A stretch of DNA of 64,000 bases, from assembly GCA_034401135.1 (NCBI GenBank), contig JAWZSP010000007.1:3968001-4032000 (forward strand). Direction: 5' to 3'. Positions 35,101-46,348 of this stretch are shown one piece after another. The notes under the pieces were generated by a model that saw nothing but the letters and a program-made list of their open reading frames with translations, made no database searches and had not been told where the DNA came from. How positions within the stretch are numbered: the stretch's first letter is position 1; each line of letters begins with the position of its first letter. Source of the DNA: Volutella citrinella. Its lineage: Eukaryota; Ascomycota; Sordariomycetes; Hypocreales; Nectriaceae. A program made the translations under genes and the position numbers.

Positions 35101-35250
35101 AACTTGGATGAGCTGGTGGAGAAAGAGAGAAAGTGTCACAAATGGTACTATGAAAAAAATCGGACGGCGCATCGGGAAGGAGGGGGGTCAAAAAGGAAAA
35201 GGGGCTTGGATGAGGGGGCGGAGACCATACTGATTGTTGATTCAGATTAG
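32166..35250 (+). CDS. Large PD-(D/E)XK-like fungal protein
   Basis: Four exons (32166-32494, 32541-32688, 32778-33281, 33340-35250) join in phase into 963 residues. The middle shows KPDAIFGLRQTRNIENLLYD and, about 110 residues on, LLFPFLVLESKSASAACDWH, then NMQTAFPIKSFLDIQ. The D...E-x-K spacing fits the PD-(D/E)XK nuclease-like fold found in a large uncharacterised fungal family. GPLVWFFSNKGENWRLSAAY and VVQLWQGSVSTRNGALQILL complete that domain. CRQRIWRSEIEAEP and REPCRCPR (Cys-rich) precede it. Near the C-terminus is a possible zinc-binding cluster (CCDICADVGHHERCGDCMELLQC), followed by a basic tail (SKRKRG) that could be a nuclear signal. Nuclease activity is inferred from fold motifs only. 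An upstream in-frame ATG at 32136 is possible. Confidence 0.75.
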
Positions 35251-35620
35251 CTCGGTCAAAATTTAGCATGATTAGCCCCAGAGGAATCCCTATTACAAGA
35301 GTGACTGCCAGCATTAATTCGTGACAGGGAGGGCATCAGCAAGATCCGCTTATTTCCCCACGAACGAGTTTGTCATGACCAGGGCGCACACCTGTCTCAT
35401 CTTGAGCTGACGTAGGGATAGGCTCTTGTAGCCAGTGACAAGGACCCCACTGACAGGGCGTAGAGTGTCAAGAGCGGATCCTCAGTAGCCGTTGATTGGC
35501 TGGTCATGGGCTCCTCTGCTCCATAAAGCCGGAGCTCACATCCCCATCCCTCCTTGTGTCCGGATATAGCCTTGACGTGTTGCTTTCCATTCCCATCTTC
35601 ATTCGCAAGACCTTTTTATC
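35251..35620. other. Intergenic region
   Basis: 370 bp; 5' flank of the dehydrogenase gene. I see nothing coding. Confidence 0.4.
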
Positions 35621-36684
35621 ATGGCTTCCTCAACCACGTCCCCAAAGCACCATGTTATTGTGTCGCTGGAAAACTTCTTCCTGCCAACGCCCGTCTTCCA
35701 GCTGCCGCCCGGCCACACCTACGAGCTGCGGGAGCACAAACTCACACGTCCTGACCAGGTCAAGAAGCGCATCAAGGATGCCGATATCCTCATCATAAAC
35801 AGAATCCCGCTGGGCGCTGATGTTCTCGACGAGTCCGTCTCTCCCAATCTTCGCATGATCTCCGTCATCGCTTCGGGCACCGACTCAGTAGACAAGGCGG
35901 CGTGCCGAAAGCGGGGGATCGCCGTCACCAATGCACCTCGATGCAACACGTCAGCTGTAGCTGAGCATGCCATCGGCCTCTACTTTGCGACCCGGAGGAG
36001 TATTCCTCTGAGCCACCGCCTGACCCAGGCTTCCGAGTGGCCGCAGCGTGGCTTGATGATGAATACCATGTTCAACAGTCCCAATGGCAAGGCACCACGA
36101 GGTTGCAGGGACGAGACTGTTGCCATCCTGGGCAACGGTGCCGTGGGTAAGTAGCTGATCATGCTCTTACCATATAATCACTGACACGGTATGTACTAGG
36201 AAACCAAATTGCGACGCTGGCTATGGCGCTGGGAATGAGCGTCCAAGTCGCGGACCGCAAGGGCGAGATCCCGCGCGATGACCGGGTCTCCTTCGATGAA
36301 GCCATCCACACATCCACTGTCATCGTTGTGGCTCTCCCCAAGACGCCAGATACCATCAATTTGCTGTCTACCGCCGAATTTGCAAAGATGCAGCAGGAAG
36401 CTATCTTAATTAACGTGTCTCGCGGTGGGATCGTCAACGAAGAGGCACTGCTCAGTGCGCTGGAACAAGGCCAAATCGCAGGGGCTGCAACAGACGTCTA
36501 CGCGCAGGAGCCAGTGAGTGAGGCCAACAGCCCGTTGATTGGGCCCAGGGCGTCCAACCTGAATCTCATCACAACGCCACACTCAGCATGGTGCGCTGAG
36601 GAGACAAACGTGAACTTTACAAAGACGTTGGAGCTTAATGTGTCGTCGTGGATATCAGGAGAACTTGTCAACAATGTGGCTTGA
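35621..36684 (+). CDS. D-isomer-specific 2-hydroxyacid dehydrogenase
   Basis: NAD(P)-dependent interconversion of a D-2-hydroxyacid and a 2-oxoacid. Two exons (35621-36146, 36200-36684) give 336 residues, normal for the family. Seen: catalytic-domain start (ADILIINRIPLGADVLD), ISVIASGTDSVD, nucleotide-binding GNGAVGNQIA, VVALPKTPDTINLL, catalytic Arg in INVSRGGIVNEEAL, Glu in VYAQEPVSEANSPL and catalytic His in TTPHSAW. It most resembles the glycerate/hydroxypyruvate dehydrogenase branch, but the substrate cannot be fixed. There is no peroxisomal or mitochondrial signal. Confidence 0.92.
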
Positions 36685-36862
36685 ATAGAACATTACGGGA
36701 CTAGGCCACGTTTATGAACAGTCAAAGCGATGAAACATCCGAAGAATATAAAATGCTCCAGGGGGGCCCCAGCAGCAAACGTCGTCCATCCAAGCATGCG
36801 CCGCTTGCCAGATGCTCCACGAGAGAAAGTCTGACCGCCGGGGGCGTCTGATTTAGCATCGT

Positions 36863-39800
36863 TCAGGTTTGCTTCATTCCCATTCTCTGGCGATACGATC
36901 CAAATGCTGGAAGACCCGGTGTCGACACTCTTATACCGAGTGGGCTCATCTTGGACTGGGCTTTCGTAGTCCTGAACCTTGCCCATGGGCTCCAGAGCGG
37001 CTCCAACTGCTGTGTCCCTTCGTTGTAGATACCACATGCAGACCAGTTCCCAGAGATTAGTATCATGGCATAAACTGGCGCTTCATACAGAGCGGGAGAA
37101 ACCTTCAAGATGACTTTGACGAGCGAGGGTGTAGAACCTGGAAAGCCACAACATTCAAAAGACTGGGAGAGAGGCAGCCGCGGCGCTGGTTCGGAGGATA
37201 CCTTCCACAAGATGCTGGCCCATAATCCAGAGATGTCCCAGGATCCTGCTGTGGGCCCATGAATGTAGATGCTCCGTATGCTATTGATATAGAAGTCGCC
37301 ATCGTTTCTGAATCGTATAGCCAAGGACAGATTACCCAGGTTGACGTATATGGGCATGGGAATATAGGCTCCTGAGTCCAGAAGTAGATTGATTACACGA
37401 AAACAGTCGCAGGGTATTAGCAAGTCACTAGAGGTGTCTTCCGATAATCGCTGGTCAAATAATGCAGCTTCACTTCCGCTTGATAGTGAGCAATACTCAT
37501 CAGCTTTAGACCCAGAATCACCCTCAAATGACATCTGTAGGAAGTCAGGTTCGGAGATTGCCGTTTCTCGTTCCGAAACTGCTGAGGAAAGCCCAAAATG
37601 TTCGTGCTTGAGAGACCCAGCAATGGCGGCCTGAAGAGCATTCTTGAACCAGCCGCCGAGCTCGGCGTTGACATTCATCTCGGACCGTTGAGCCAGCAGG
37701 AAGCAACATGTGTCATAATCTGCCCAGAATGCGGCCGTCGCCAGCGCACTCCCGCACTCTCTGTTGAATGCCAGAGATGGATCAGCCCCCACGTCCAGTA
37801 AAATCTTCAAGACCTGTTTCCGGGTCTCTGGCACGGCGTAGCGCTTAATGATAGTATCCCTCTCATAGCACCCCAAAAAGTCCACTGGATCTTGCAAACC
37901 GGAGGAAATTTGTGTCAACTTTCGGTGCATACGTTCTGTAGCAAAAGCTTGGATGGCTGCGCAGAGCGCAGTCGGATAATAGCCGCCAAGTTGCGCATTC
38001 ACACCCAATGAGTTGCTTGACTCCAGCAAACGCTGAGAAAGTCCTATGTCCCCGACGGAGACAGCATAAGCCAGCGCACTCCCATGTGTTGACTTGAAGG
38101 AGATATCTGGGTCTGCCCCGGCGCTAAGTAGCAACTCAACGATCTGGAGTTTCTGTCCCTTGGCCGCTGCCATCAACGCGGTCGGGAACTGCCCCGGCAG
38201 GTGTGCATTTATATCCACGCGAACGTCGGAGAACAGTAGATAGCGGCAATTTTTGAGTCGGCCATGGAATGCCGCACTTGCGAGAGCACTCCCATAGCCT
38301 CGGCCTCGGCCGCGGCCGAAGGTGAGAGCAAAGTTGGTTCCCAGTTTCGTCAGCGTCTTCAAGCCAACTGGGTTGCATCGCCTTGCTGCGTCGCTCATAA
38401 TAGAGAATACGTGATCAGAGCCATCCACGTAGTTTGGATCAGCCCCGGCGTCCATCAGCAGTTCAATCATTGTGGCCCGGGCAGGGTGTTGTGACCTCGC
38501 AGCGGCCACGAGAGGATAGGTCTTACCGTCTCCAAGATTAGCATCAGCCCCGGCCTTAAGAAGCCATTTCACCAAGGCTGGTTTTTGATAACAAATGGCA
38601 GTAATCAGCGGCGTAGATGTTCCTAGATCTTTGAAGGGATGTTCTCTGCCCACCCGTTTATTGACATCTGCCCCAGCCTCCAAGAGAAGTTGTAGACATT
38701 CCAACTGGCGTTGTTCATGGGCGTCTGGCATAGATACCACCGCAGCCATAGGGGCGTCCTTGGCAGGGTCGACACCTCCCCGGAGCAAGTGGCCCAACAA
38801 CTGATACTCGCATCGGCTAGCTGCCACATCGAGCACAGAAGGCCCACCAGGTCCCCCAACAATATTGCCATTCGCTCCACGTTGCAGCAGCTTGATGGCC
38901 ACTGCGACATGACCGTTTCTCACGGCCATGAACAGCGGTGTTTTGTACGGAAGCTTAACATCACAGGCATTGAGATCGGCCAAAGAATGCAGACATTGAT
39001 CAACCCAGTCAACGAGGCCATGGCGAGCAACCTGCAACAAGCTTTGATACGGATTCAGTATCGCTGCACCGTGCTGGGCCAAGACTGAAGCCACATGAGC
39101 AAACCCGTAGTGCAGTGCAACATCCAAGGCGCCCCCAGCGTCGGTTTGCAAATTCGGATCAGCTTGGTGTCTCAGTAGGAGACGAACCAAACTGGTTTCA
39201 TTGTTGCTCCACGGAATTGCAGTTTGAAGTGGCGAGTACTGAAGTCTGCCAAAAAAAGGATAACTCTCAGGAAGGTCATTAAAAGGATGACGACCAGGAG
39301 GTGTATGGGACACCAAATTGACATCTGCGCCAGCCTCGATCAAAGCCAGTGCAATGTTTTCCTGGTTTAGAGCGCATGCGCATACCAGAGGGGTTGATAA
39401 GCCCGAGTTCAGATCCGCTCTCCTCTCCAGAAGGAACTCAACCATGTCTTGATGGCCGCCCATGACGGCCAATCCTAGGATAGAGAGGATCCGGTCATTC
39501 TGAATGTCCATGTCAAGCTGCGGGTTTGACTTGTACCATCTAGTTAGGACCTGAGTGAGACCAAACATACCAACGGCGAAAAGCGGTATTGATGCCGGTT
39601 CCAGGCACCCAACGTCTCTCCGCCCTGTGTCATCCTTATCATCATCAACACTGAAATAACTTTGGCCAACTAATGTTTCCACCCAGCGTTTATATGCTTG
39701 GCTGCTCGCATAAGCCGAGCCTAGAAATATTTCCAGGAGGTGGGGGAGGTTGCCGGGCATGGTCGTCAGATTCCTCATCTCGTATTTCATGAGCTAATAC

Positions 39801-42306
39801 CACTGCAGCGCATAATACGCGCACAAATCGCTCTCAAAATCGTCTGCCGTCAATAGAAGATACTTGACGCAGGCAATGGAAGTACAAAGATGTGGCTGAA
39901 GGGTGTGAACCAGGTGTTTTTCAACATATTCCCAGGCAGACAAGTGGCAAAACTGCCAAACTTGACGTAATCGATCCCACTTGAGTAGGTTCCAACAGAT
40001 TGTGCGAATTTCTTCTGGCGATATTTCCTTTTCTAGTTCATAGAGTATTTCCATGTCAGTGGGGTTGATCATGATAGACAAGGCGAGCTCTTCCTCGCCC
40101 ATCGGCCTACATGAGGAGAAGACCCAGCATATGGCACGCTCGGCGAGGTGTTTCTCCAGCGGGCTTTGTTGCTGAATCATTGCCCATATCTCTGCATATG
40201 AGTCTTCAAGTGTCCCAGGCAGCTGTCCGAGGCGATCCATGATAAAGGCAGCATTCCAAGACTGAAGTCGAACAAGCTGCTGAATTTGGAGAGCGGCCCA
40301 TTGGAACATGCCTTGGCTCCTCTTGAAAAGGGTTGATATGATTGTAGCCCGCAGATCCGGCGTCAGTTCTGCCCAGCGTTTATCGGCTGCAAGCTCATTT
40401 TCAACAAACTTCTCAATGTCCTGCTGGTTATCTGTCGCCATTATCTCGATGACTAGCTGGGTTTCGAAAAATCGGACAATATCTCCGTCTTCTCGACTGG
40501 ATATGAAAATCTTCAAGCATGACTTTTGGGCTCCATTGACGAGAAATTCCAAACACCTCATCAACTCGGACCTGTTCTCTGGGGCGCACTCATCCAGAGC
40601 GTCAATGATGATGGTGGTCTGGTGATAGGATGAGACGAGCTCCACCAAATAGTCTTGACACATCTCGACATCTAGTGTCAAGCCTTGTGTGCTCAGTTTT
40701 TGCGGTAGTTTCTTGACAGCTGTGTGCACATCGTCCAAGTGACCGAATGGTGAAGCGAGCTGACGAACTAAGCTTCGCAGAATTGACGTCGGCTGATGCC
40801 TGTTTTCCTCGCCCCTTTTGCAGTAGAAGTAGGCGAAGCCGTGTGGGTGCAAGCCGGGATCCTGTTCCGTCATATAGTCGATGACTCGAGAGATCAAGAA
40901 CGTTTTTCCGGCGCCAGCTACAGATTGTCAGCAAGCTGTTGGACCATGGCTGCCTCGTATACATACGCTGCCCGTACAATAGAGCGATGAATGAAGACTC
41001 GGAAGTATGCCATTGCTGGAACTTGTTGCTGTCGAGAATCCACTCTGCAGTATCCTTGTGCCGTCTGCTGCTGATAGATCGATGATGGCTGGCGAACGGA
41101 ACCTTGGAAATGGTTTCAAGGGTCGTCTGCAGGTCGTTTTGCCCCATTCGAACGAACATGCTGGACACTTTGGCCTGAATGTCAATAGCCGCAGACTTCG
41201 AATCCAAGCGCTGGCGCTTCGGGCCTAGTGGGACGGGTTCAATAAGCTTTCAATGCTAGAATGTCTCAAAAAAGATAATGGTATATACGCATAAGCGTCT
41301 CAGGATTTATTGAAAACAGTGTCCTTGGTGACTAACCCTTGACCAGTCCTCCTGGTAGCTGCAACAGGACGTCTTTGGCGTATGCTGCCGCAGTTGCAGC
41401 CGCGTATTCCTGCCAGTCCTTGTTCTTGTGGGAGTCGGCGTAATCACAGATGCCCCTAATGACAAGGCCCTGGTGCTCGCTCATGACTCCTGCAGATTCC
41501 ATCTCGACACATAAAATTCCGTAGTCGCGAAACAGCTGATCTCTTTTCTGACTGGATATTACCAGCGCATTTGCCGACCCAATTGTCCCAAAGTGGACCA
41601 TTGGAGAGTTCTCATCCCGTCTGGCAGCTTCGCCGCGGTCCCTTCGTAGCTTGGATCGGTTCAAGTCGCAAATCTCCTCGCAGTGTGACTCGCGGTCTCT
41701 GTGGGGATAGTCCGCGTCAAACAGACGATCCTCGAATTTGCTCTGGGGGTCACGATGGCTCTCCTGGAGTTTGGGTGGAAGTTTATGTATCAAGTCTTCC
41801 AAATGTTGAGGGATCTTGGACACGCCATCTCCCTGCAAGTTTTTGACTGCGGCCAGCAAGGCCCTCGAAGGGTGTAGTGTGTGTCCGCCAGCCGTTATGG
41901 CACTCGAGCTTTCCCATGCACCAAACTCGTAATGCTTGACTCCACCTTCTGTTCCACGGGGAAAGCTGACAACAACATCCCCGAGCACAATTTGTTCTTT
42001 CCTCATTCCGTAACAAGGGACACCGCCAGCTATGCCAACAACCAGTATATGTTCGATGGCTGGGAACGAGCGCCTCATGTGTGACACGGTGGAGGCAGCA
42101 GGGCCAGTGCCAATGGTTGGACAGACCACCACCACGACGTAGTGGGACCCAATCCGACCTGTGTGGTATTTGACATCGTCTCCATCTGCCTCGAAAGATG
42201 AACGGTCGTCGAGCAATCTGAGTGCGGGAGTAAGCTCCAGGGCCATGGGAGCTATCCATCCCACCGTGTACCACCTCGGGTCGATGTTTGGCGGCATTTT
42301 GATCAT
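36863..42306 (-). CDS. NLR-like PNP-NACHT-ankyrin protein, interrupted by one in-frame TAG
   Basis: Fungal STAND/NLR-type protein, a family tied to non-self recognition and programmed cell death. Exons 42306-41337, 41224-40967 and 40917 onward join in phase. Domain order: nucleoside phosphorylase-like (YTVGWIAPMALELTPALRLL, LVVGIAGGVPCYG, ILCVEMESAGVM, IRGICDYADSHKN), linker, NACHT (Walker A GQPGAGKTF, Walker B TIIIDALDEC, ISSRE sensor), then at least ten ankyrin repeats (LIEAGADVN, LLKAGADAN, LLMDAGADPN and others). A single TAG at 39794-39796 separates the NACHT part from the ankyrins in the same frame; no intron removing it fits. The C-terminus below about 37060 is uncertain, because another frame (to 36693) with a TM-like HFIFFGCFIALTV is also open. 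With the stop read through, the chain is about 1800 residues. Confidence 0.78.
39794..39796 (-). other. In-frame TAG in the NLR-like gene
   Basis: The frame reads ALQWY-stop-LMKYEMRN. TGG (Trp) to TAG is a single change, which on the plus strand is CCA to CTA, i.e. C to T before A, the context preferred by RIP. The frame is open for hundreds of codons on both sides. Confidence 0.75.
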
Positions 42307-43409
42307 GCTCGGGGCCAAGGCAGGATTCGCTTTTTCGAAGTGTGTCGAGTTTGACTGTGATGAAAATTGCTTCAAACCCGCGTCTGTGGGGGTATATATA
42401 TCTCGATACATCACTCACGAGTCACGGTCGAAGCGACGAGAAAAGAATACCGCGGAAGTTGGGGGGGTGGGTCTGGTTGTGCAATCAGATCAAAGATCAT
42501 GACAGGATGGATCGCTTGAGCTGTGTGCATTAGCATCGCGGCCAATAAGAATTTGAACGCTTGCGCTTGCGACGTTGCCGGGCGGTTAAGAGCCTCGCCA
42601 AGGCAGATCCCGGCCAATCAGTCCTCACTCCACAGCCTGAATCCTAACTGCGACAGGGAATCTACCTAGCCCACCAGGTCCCATTGGCAAGCGAGGACGG
42701 CGAGAACTGGACAAGATGTGGAGTGCGATAGGCGCCTACCTAGGCGCCGGGGATGGTTTTTCGATATTGGGCCAGGCGTGCGGGGACATGATTTGCAGCT
42801 AGCCAATAGCATGCCGGGATACTACGAGGCAGCCAACATCGTTCTAAAATTAGCACTGACTCTTCAACATCACGTTGGCCCGGCGCAAGTCATGTTGGCC
42901 TGACCATTATTATCATGTTGAAAAAGTCGGGCTTGTTGCAAGCGGGCTGTTACGGGCCCGGTTTTTGGGGAGCCCTGTTGTCAGCCCTGTTGTAAGCCGG
43001 CTCTAGCGCCTACGGCCACCAACAGCCTGCCCCGCCCGGCGCATTTGGTCCCGCAACAGGTCTCGCACCTGGGCACCCTGTTGAACACACGCTGGACCTG
43101 ATGTTCAGCGCGTATAGGTACAGGTATTTACCATTTACTCGACTGGCCGTTCCTCCGGAAGTTGAGCTGTTGTCCCAGGCGACCTAGGCAGCTGGCCCTT
43201 GCCCGTGTGCGGCAGACTTGAGGACTTCCCAGAAGCTGCCTGGGAGCAAGGGCCTAGCGAGCTGAGATGGTGAAACGTGGAGCGAGAGATTACGGATCCA
43301 TGGCCCCACGTTATCAGATGGTGGTGAGACCCAGAGATAAGCCCAGTCCAGTTTGCAGACTCTGAAGCGGACAACGTCACAGTTCGCTACCAACACGGAC
43401 AACTACAGC
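42307..43409. other. Intergenic region between divergent genes
   Basis: About 1.1 kb upstream of both the NLR-like gene and the GPI-anchored protein gene. Short direct repeats occur: AGCCCTGTTGT twice near 42970-42995, and GTTGGCC near 42873 and 42894. I see nothing coding. Confidence 0.45.
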
Positions 43410-44135
43410 ATGCGTCTCGCATTCAGCCACCTGGTGTTGGTCGTCGTTGCGCCGGTGTGCATCGCCACCAACGTCCACAACCCAACGCGACGAAATGGCC
43501 TGACCCGACCGGCCTCGCTCTTCAGCTTCGACACCCTCCCCGGCCTCTCGGCGCGCGCCGACGACAACAACTGCGGCGTGGCGCAAAAGGCGTGCAAGGA
43601 CGGGTGTATGCCGACGCTGGGCACATGTTGCGAGCAGGGCAGCGGCTGGTGCGGCATCAACGAGGTCTGCGTGTCTGACGGATGCTGCGCCATCGGCAAG
43701 ACGTGCAACAAGAACCCCTCGGGCTGCCCTGGCGACATGGTGGCCTGCGGCGACACGGACAAGAACACGTTCTGCATGCTCAAGGACAAGAAGTGCTGCG
43801 CGGGCAACGTCAAGGGCGGTGGAAGCACATACTGCGAGCAAGACGAGATTTGTCCCTCGGGCGAGTCGTACGGGTGCACTGCTTCCAGCGACGCCGCCAA
43901 GGCCACGGCGACTACAAGCACAGTGTCGTCCAAGGCCGGTTCATCGACAAAGGGCGCGGAAGCCTCATCAGCAGCGACGCCTCCGGCTTCCGCTAGCGAC
44001 GCGACCAAGACGGGCAGCGCGGCGGGGGCGAGCGAGACGGCACAGCAGACGAAGGCTCCCAACGGTGGTGCTACGCTTCGGTCCTCGACCCTGCGTCTGC
44101 TGGGATGTGTGGCTGCCGTGTACTTTGCCGCGTGA
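43410..44135 (+). CDS. Secreted Cys-rich, probably GPI-anchored protein
   Basis: Intronless, 241 residues. Signal peptide MRLAFSHLVLVVVAPVCIA. The mature N-terminal half is dense in cysteines (NCGVAQKACKDGCMPTLGTC, CEQGSGWCGINEVCVSDGCC, AIGKTCNKNPSGCPGDMVAC, DKKCCAGN, STYCEQDEICPSGESYGC), resembling small fungal surface or carbohydrate-binding modules. A Ser/Thr/Ala-rich stalk follows, then a hydrophobic tail (LRLLGCVAAVYFAA) typical of a GPI signal. ATG 43410 was chosen over the frame's earlier ATG (43353) because only it gives a signal peptide at the very start. Cell-wall or plasma-membrane location is inferred; function unknown. Confidence 0.82.
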   Translation: MRLAFSHLVLVVVAPVCIATNVHNPTRRNGLTRPASLFSFDTLPGLSARADDNNCGVAQKACKDGCMPTLGTCCEQGSGWCGINEVCVSDGCCAIGKTCNKNPSGCPGDMVACGDTDKNTFCMLKDKKCCAGNVKGGGSTYCEQDEICPSGESYGCTASSDAAKATATTSTVSSKAGSSTKGAEASSAATPPASASDATKTGSAAGASETAQQTKAPNGGATLRSSTLRLLGCVAAVYFAA

Positions 44136-44529
44136 TGGACAGGACAGTAATCATGGGTCTTTGTGGCGTGTGGGTGGACTGTTTGGGTGGACCTGACTGT
44201 GGGAGTTTCTAGCGGGGTTTTGTTTATTTTTCCGCCACTATACCAATTTGTTGCTCTGTTGCCCAGCGCAAACCACCCGTTTCCATCCACCGTGACGTGC
44301 AATATTATGTCAAGGACGAACAATTTTAGACATGGAAATGACGAGCAAGGATAAAAACGAACTGGCAAAGAGCATGATTCATGATAGCCCGTATTCCGTC
44401 ACTGGATCGTGATGTAGGGTAACACCAGGCCTGGTCAATTACATCCTTGTGCCCCTTAGACGCCATCCTCGTCTTGTCAAGATAAATGTTGGTCCCCCTT
44501 GCAACCGATCTTGAAATCCTGTTCCCGAT
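44136..44529. other. Intergenic region between convergent genes
   Basis: 394 bp of 3' flanks; I see nothing coding. Confidence 0.4.
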
Positions 44530-44946
44530 TCAACAAGTCGAATGAAACAGTCCCCCAACAGCCGTTGTCCTGGCGAGCTCGTTGTAAATCGCCACAGCCT
44601 TGCGCGTCTCGGCGATGTGAACAATGACGCCCTTGTCCTTGAGATACCGCATCGTCGAGTGGTCGATCTGCAGCCTGAGGTCCATTCCCCGCGATAGCAC
44701 AATTGTAGTCGCGCCCATCTCGATGAGCTCTTCGACGTCAGAAATCTGGATGCCTGGCTTGTGTCGCGTACCCGTCTCGCTCCAATCCCAGGGCCGGCCG
44801 CCTCCGGGATACAGCATGAAGTCCTCGCCTGCGCCGAGTCCGGCGATCTCCATGTGGCCCCAGGCGAGGAGGATTATTTTTGGAGATCGTCCAGTAGTCT
44901 TGATGTATTGAGTATCAAGGTCGCGGTATGTAAAGGCTGAGTTCAT
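44530..44946 (-). CDS. Mth938/AAMDC domain protein (DUF498)
   Basis: Intronless, 138 residues. The Mth938-like fold family is recognised from HMEIAGLGAGEDFMLYPGGG, RPWDWSETGTRHKPGIQISD, VEELIEMGATTIVLSRGMD, LKDKGVIVHIAETRKAVAIY and the terminal VGGLFHSTC, covering the whole family length (about 120-135). The human relative is AAMDC; the biochemical role is not established. No signal peptide or membrane segment, so probably cytosolic. Confidence 0.88.
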   Translation of the reverse strand: MNSAFTYRDLDTQYIKTTGRSPKIILLAWGHMEIAGLGAGEDFMLYPGGGRPWDWSETGTRHKPGIQISDVEELIEMGATTIVLSRGMDLRLQIDHSTMRYLKDKGVIVHIAETRKAVAIYNELARTTAVGGLFHSTC

Positions 44947-46348
44947 TTCGAGGCTGGTGGGAAGATGGATGGATGGCTTCCTCTCGGTAAATTAGCAGGG
45001 AATGCTGCCAGTGAGATCAGTAACAGAGGCGGTGTTTAAGTTGAAAGATAGTTGTTCCTTTACCTTGAAGACCGTAGCACTTTTGTCCTTGGAGGGCGTG
45101 TGTTGTGAATGTGAATGGCAACTGGATGTAGCGTCCTTGTTGAACCTGGCAGAAGCCATCATTATGTAGCCAGCGCGAATCTGCATTGAATCCTCTAGCG
45201 GTGATAACCTTTTGTGTGCATATCATAAAAACTTGGAAACTTTGGTGCACGTGAGTGCAGGTTCACTATGGTGAATTCCAATAACCCTTTTGGCCACGGA
45301 CCTTGATGGCTAGTGAGGACTGGTCGTTGCTGCATGAATGTTAATTATGGTTCTTGAGTAACCATCGGTTGGTTGAGGTTAAGTAAACGAGCGAGCAGAT
45401 TGATTGGATCTCACAGCCCCCAAATGTGGCTCTGCTTCAAACTGAGAGTCTATTGGCCCCTACATTTATCTAAATTCGGCCATTCTGCTAGTATGTAAGA
45501 ATTGTCCAGAAGGGTTCCATGCAGCGCAACCGGCCGAGAGAGTCTGTGATCAGAGGACTAAGCTCGGGCAAAATATACTTGCACTAGAGCGGCTTGTCAG
45601 GTTCGAGATGTGGGACTTTCTTGGTGCAGCACATGAGTAAAAGGCCTAAGGAACAGACTCTCCGCATAGTGTATACTATTAGGCTCTCAATTTTGTTACC
45701 TCTTCATCTTGTTTGTCTCACGGAGAAGCCCAAGCCTGGAAAAAACCTGCATGATTCCCATGTCTGTGGTACAATGCTGATGTCAGATCCTCCGTAGCAT
45801 TGCCCTAGGCCCACGTATTCGACCTGCTGGAAGTGCATGTCTCCCAGGAAGGCAATCCGAGTAAATCAACAGGCCAAAGAGGGGTTTAGCGTAATCGAAA
45901 GGGCTGAATAATGTAATCTCACGGTGGGGTAGAAGCGGCTGGAGTGGTGTAAGCTGCCTCCGGACTTTTGGCGGGGTGCGAATGCCGAATCAGCCCGCCT
46001 GTGCCTCAACTCTGATTGGTTCCAGCCCGTGTTTAATCAGCTTCAATTTCTCCGACTGCACCATCTTTCCGCTTTGCAACCGTGTCGCGTCGCGAGCCGG
46101 AGCATTCCTTCTGCTTTTAGAGAGTGCGCAACACCTTGGCGGTGCATCATTATTAATAATGCTATTCTTGGCATTCGAAGGTAGTGTCAGATCACTACGG
46201 TGCGGCACTGCAAAGGATGGGTGCGCCTTGCTGATGGAGAGTAAGACGCAGTATAAATACCTGCCATTGCGTCACTACGATAGCGCAGTAAATACCATTA
46301 GGGTCGTTTGATACATTAAAAAACGACAAAACAAATCAAGACGACATC
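44947..46348. other. Intergenic region
   Basis: About 1.4 kb upstream of both the Mth938 gene and the first NmrA-like gene. A TATAAAT box at about 46252 lies 97 bp before the NmrA ATG. I see no coding frame. Confidence 0.45.

Noticed and set aside
39720..39802. Intron GTATTAG...TTTCTAG that would remove the in-frame TAG of the NLR-like gene
   Set aside because: The phases do not match (carry of 2 against an acceptor needing 1), and it would delete well-formed coding sequence.
43403..44368. Antisense frame of 321 codons over the GPI-anchored protein
   Set aside because: GC-rich third-position bias opens the opposite strand; no domain or leader is visible.
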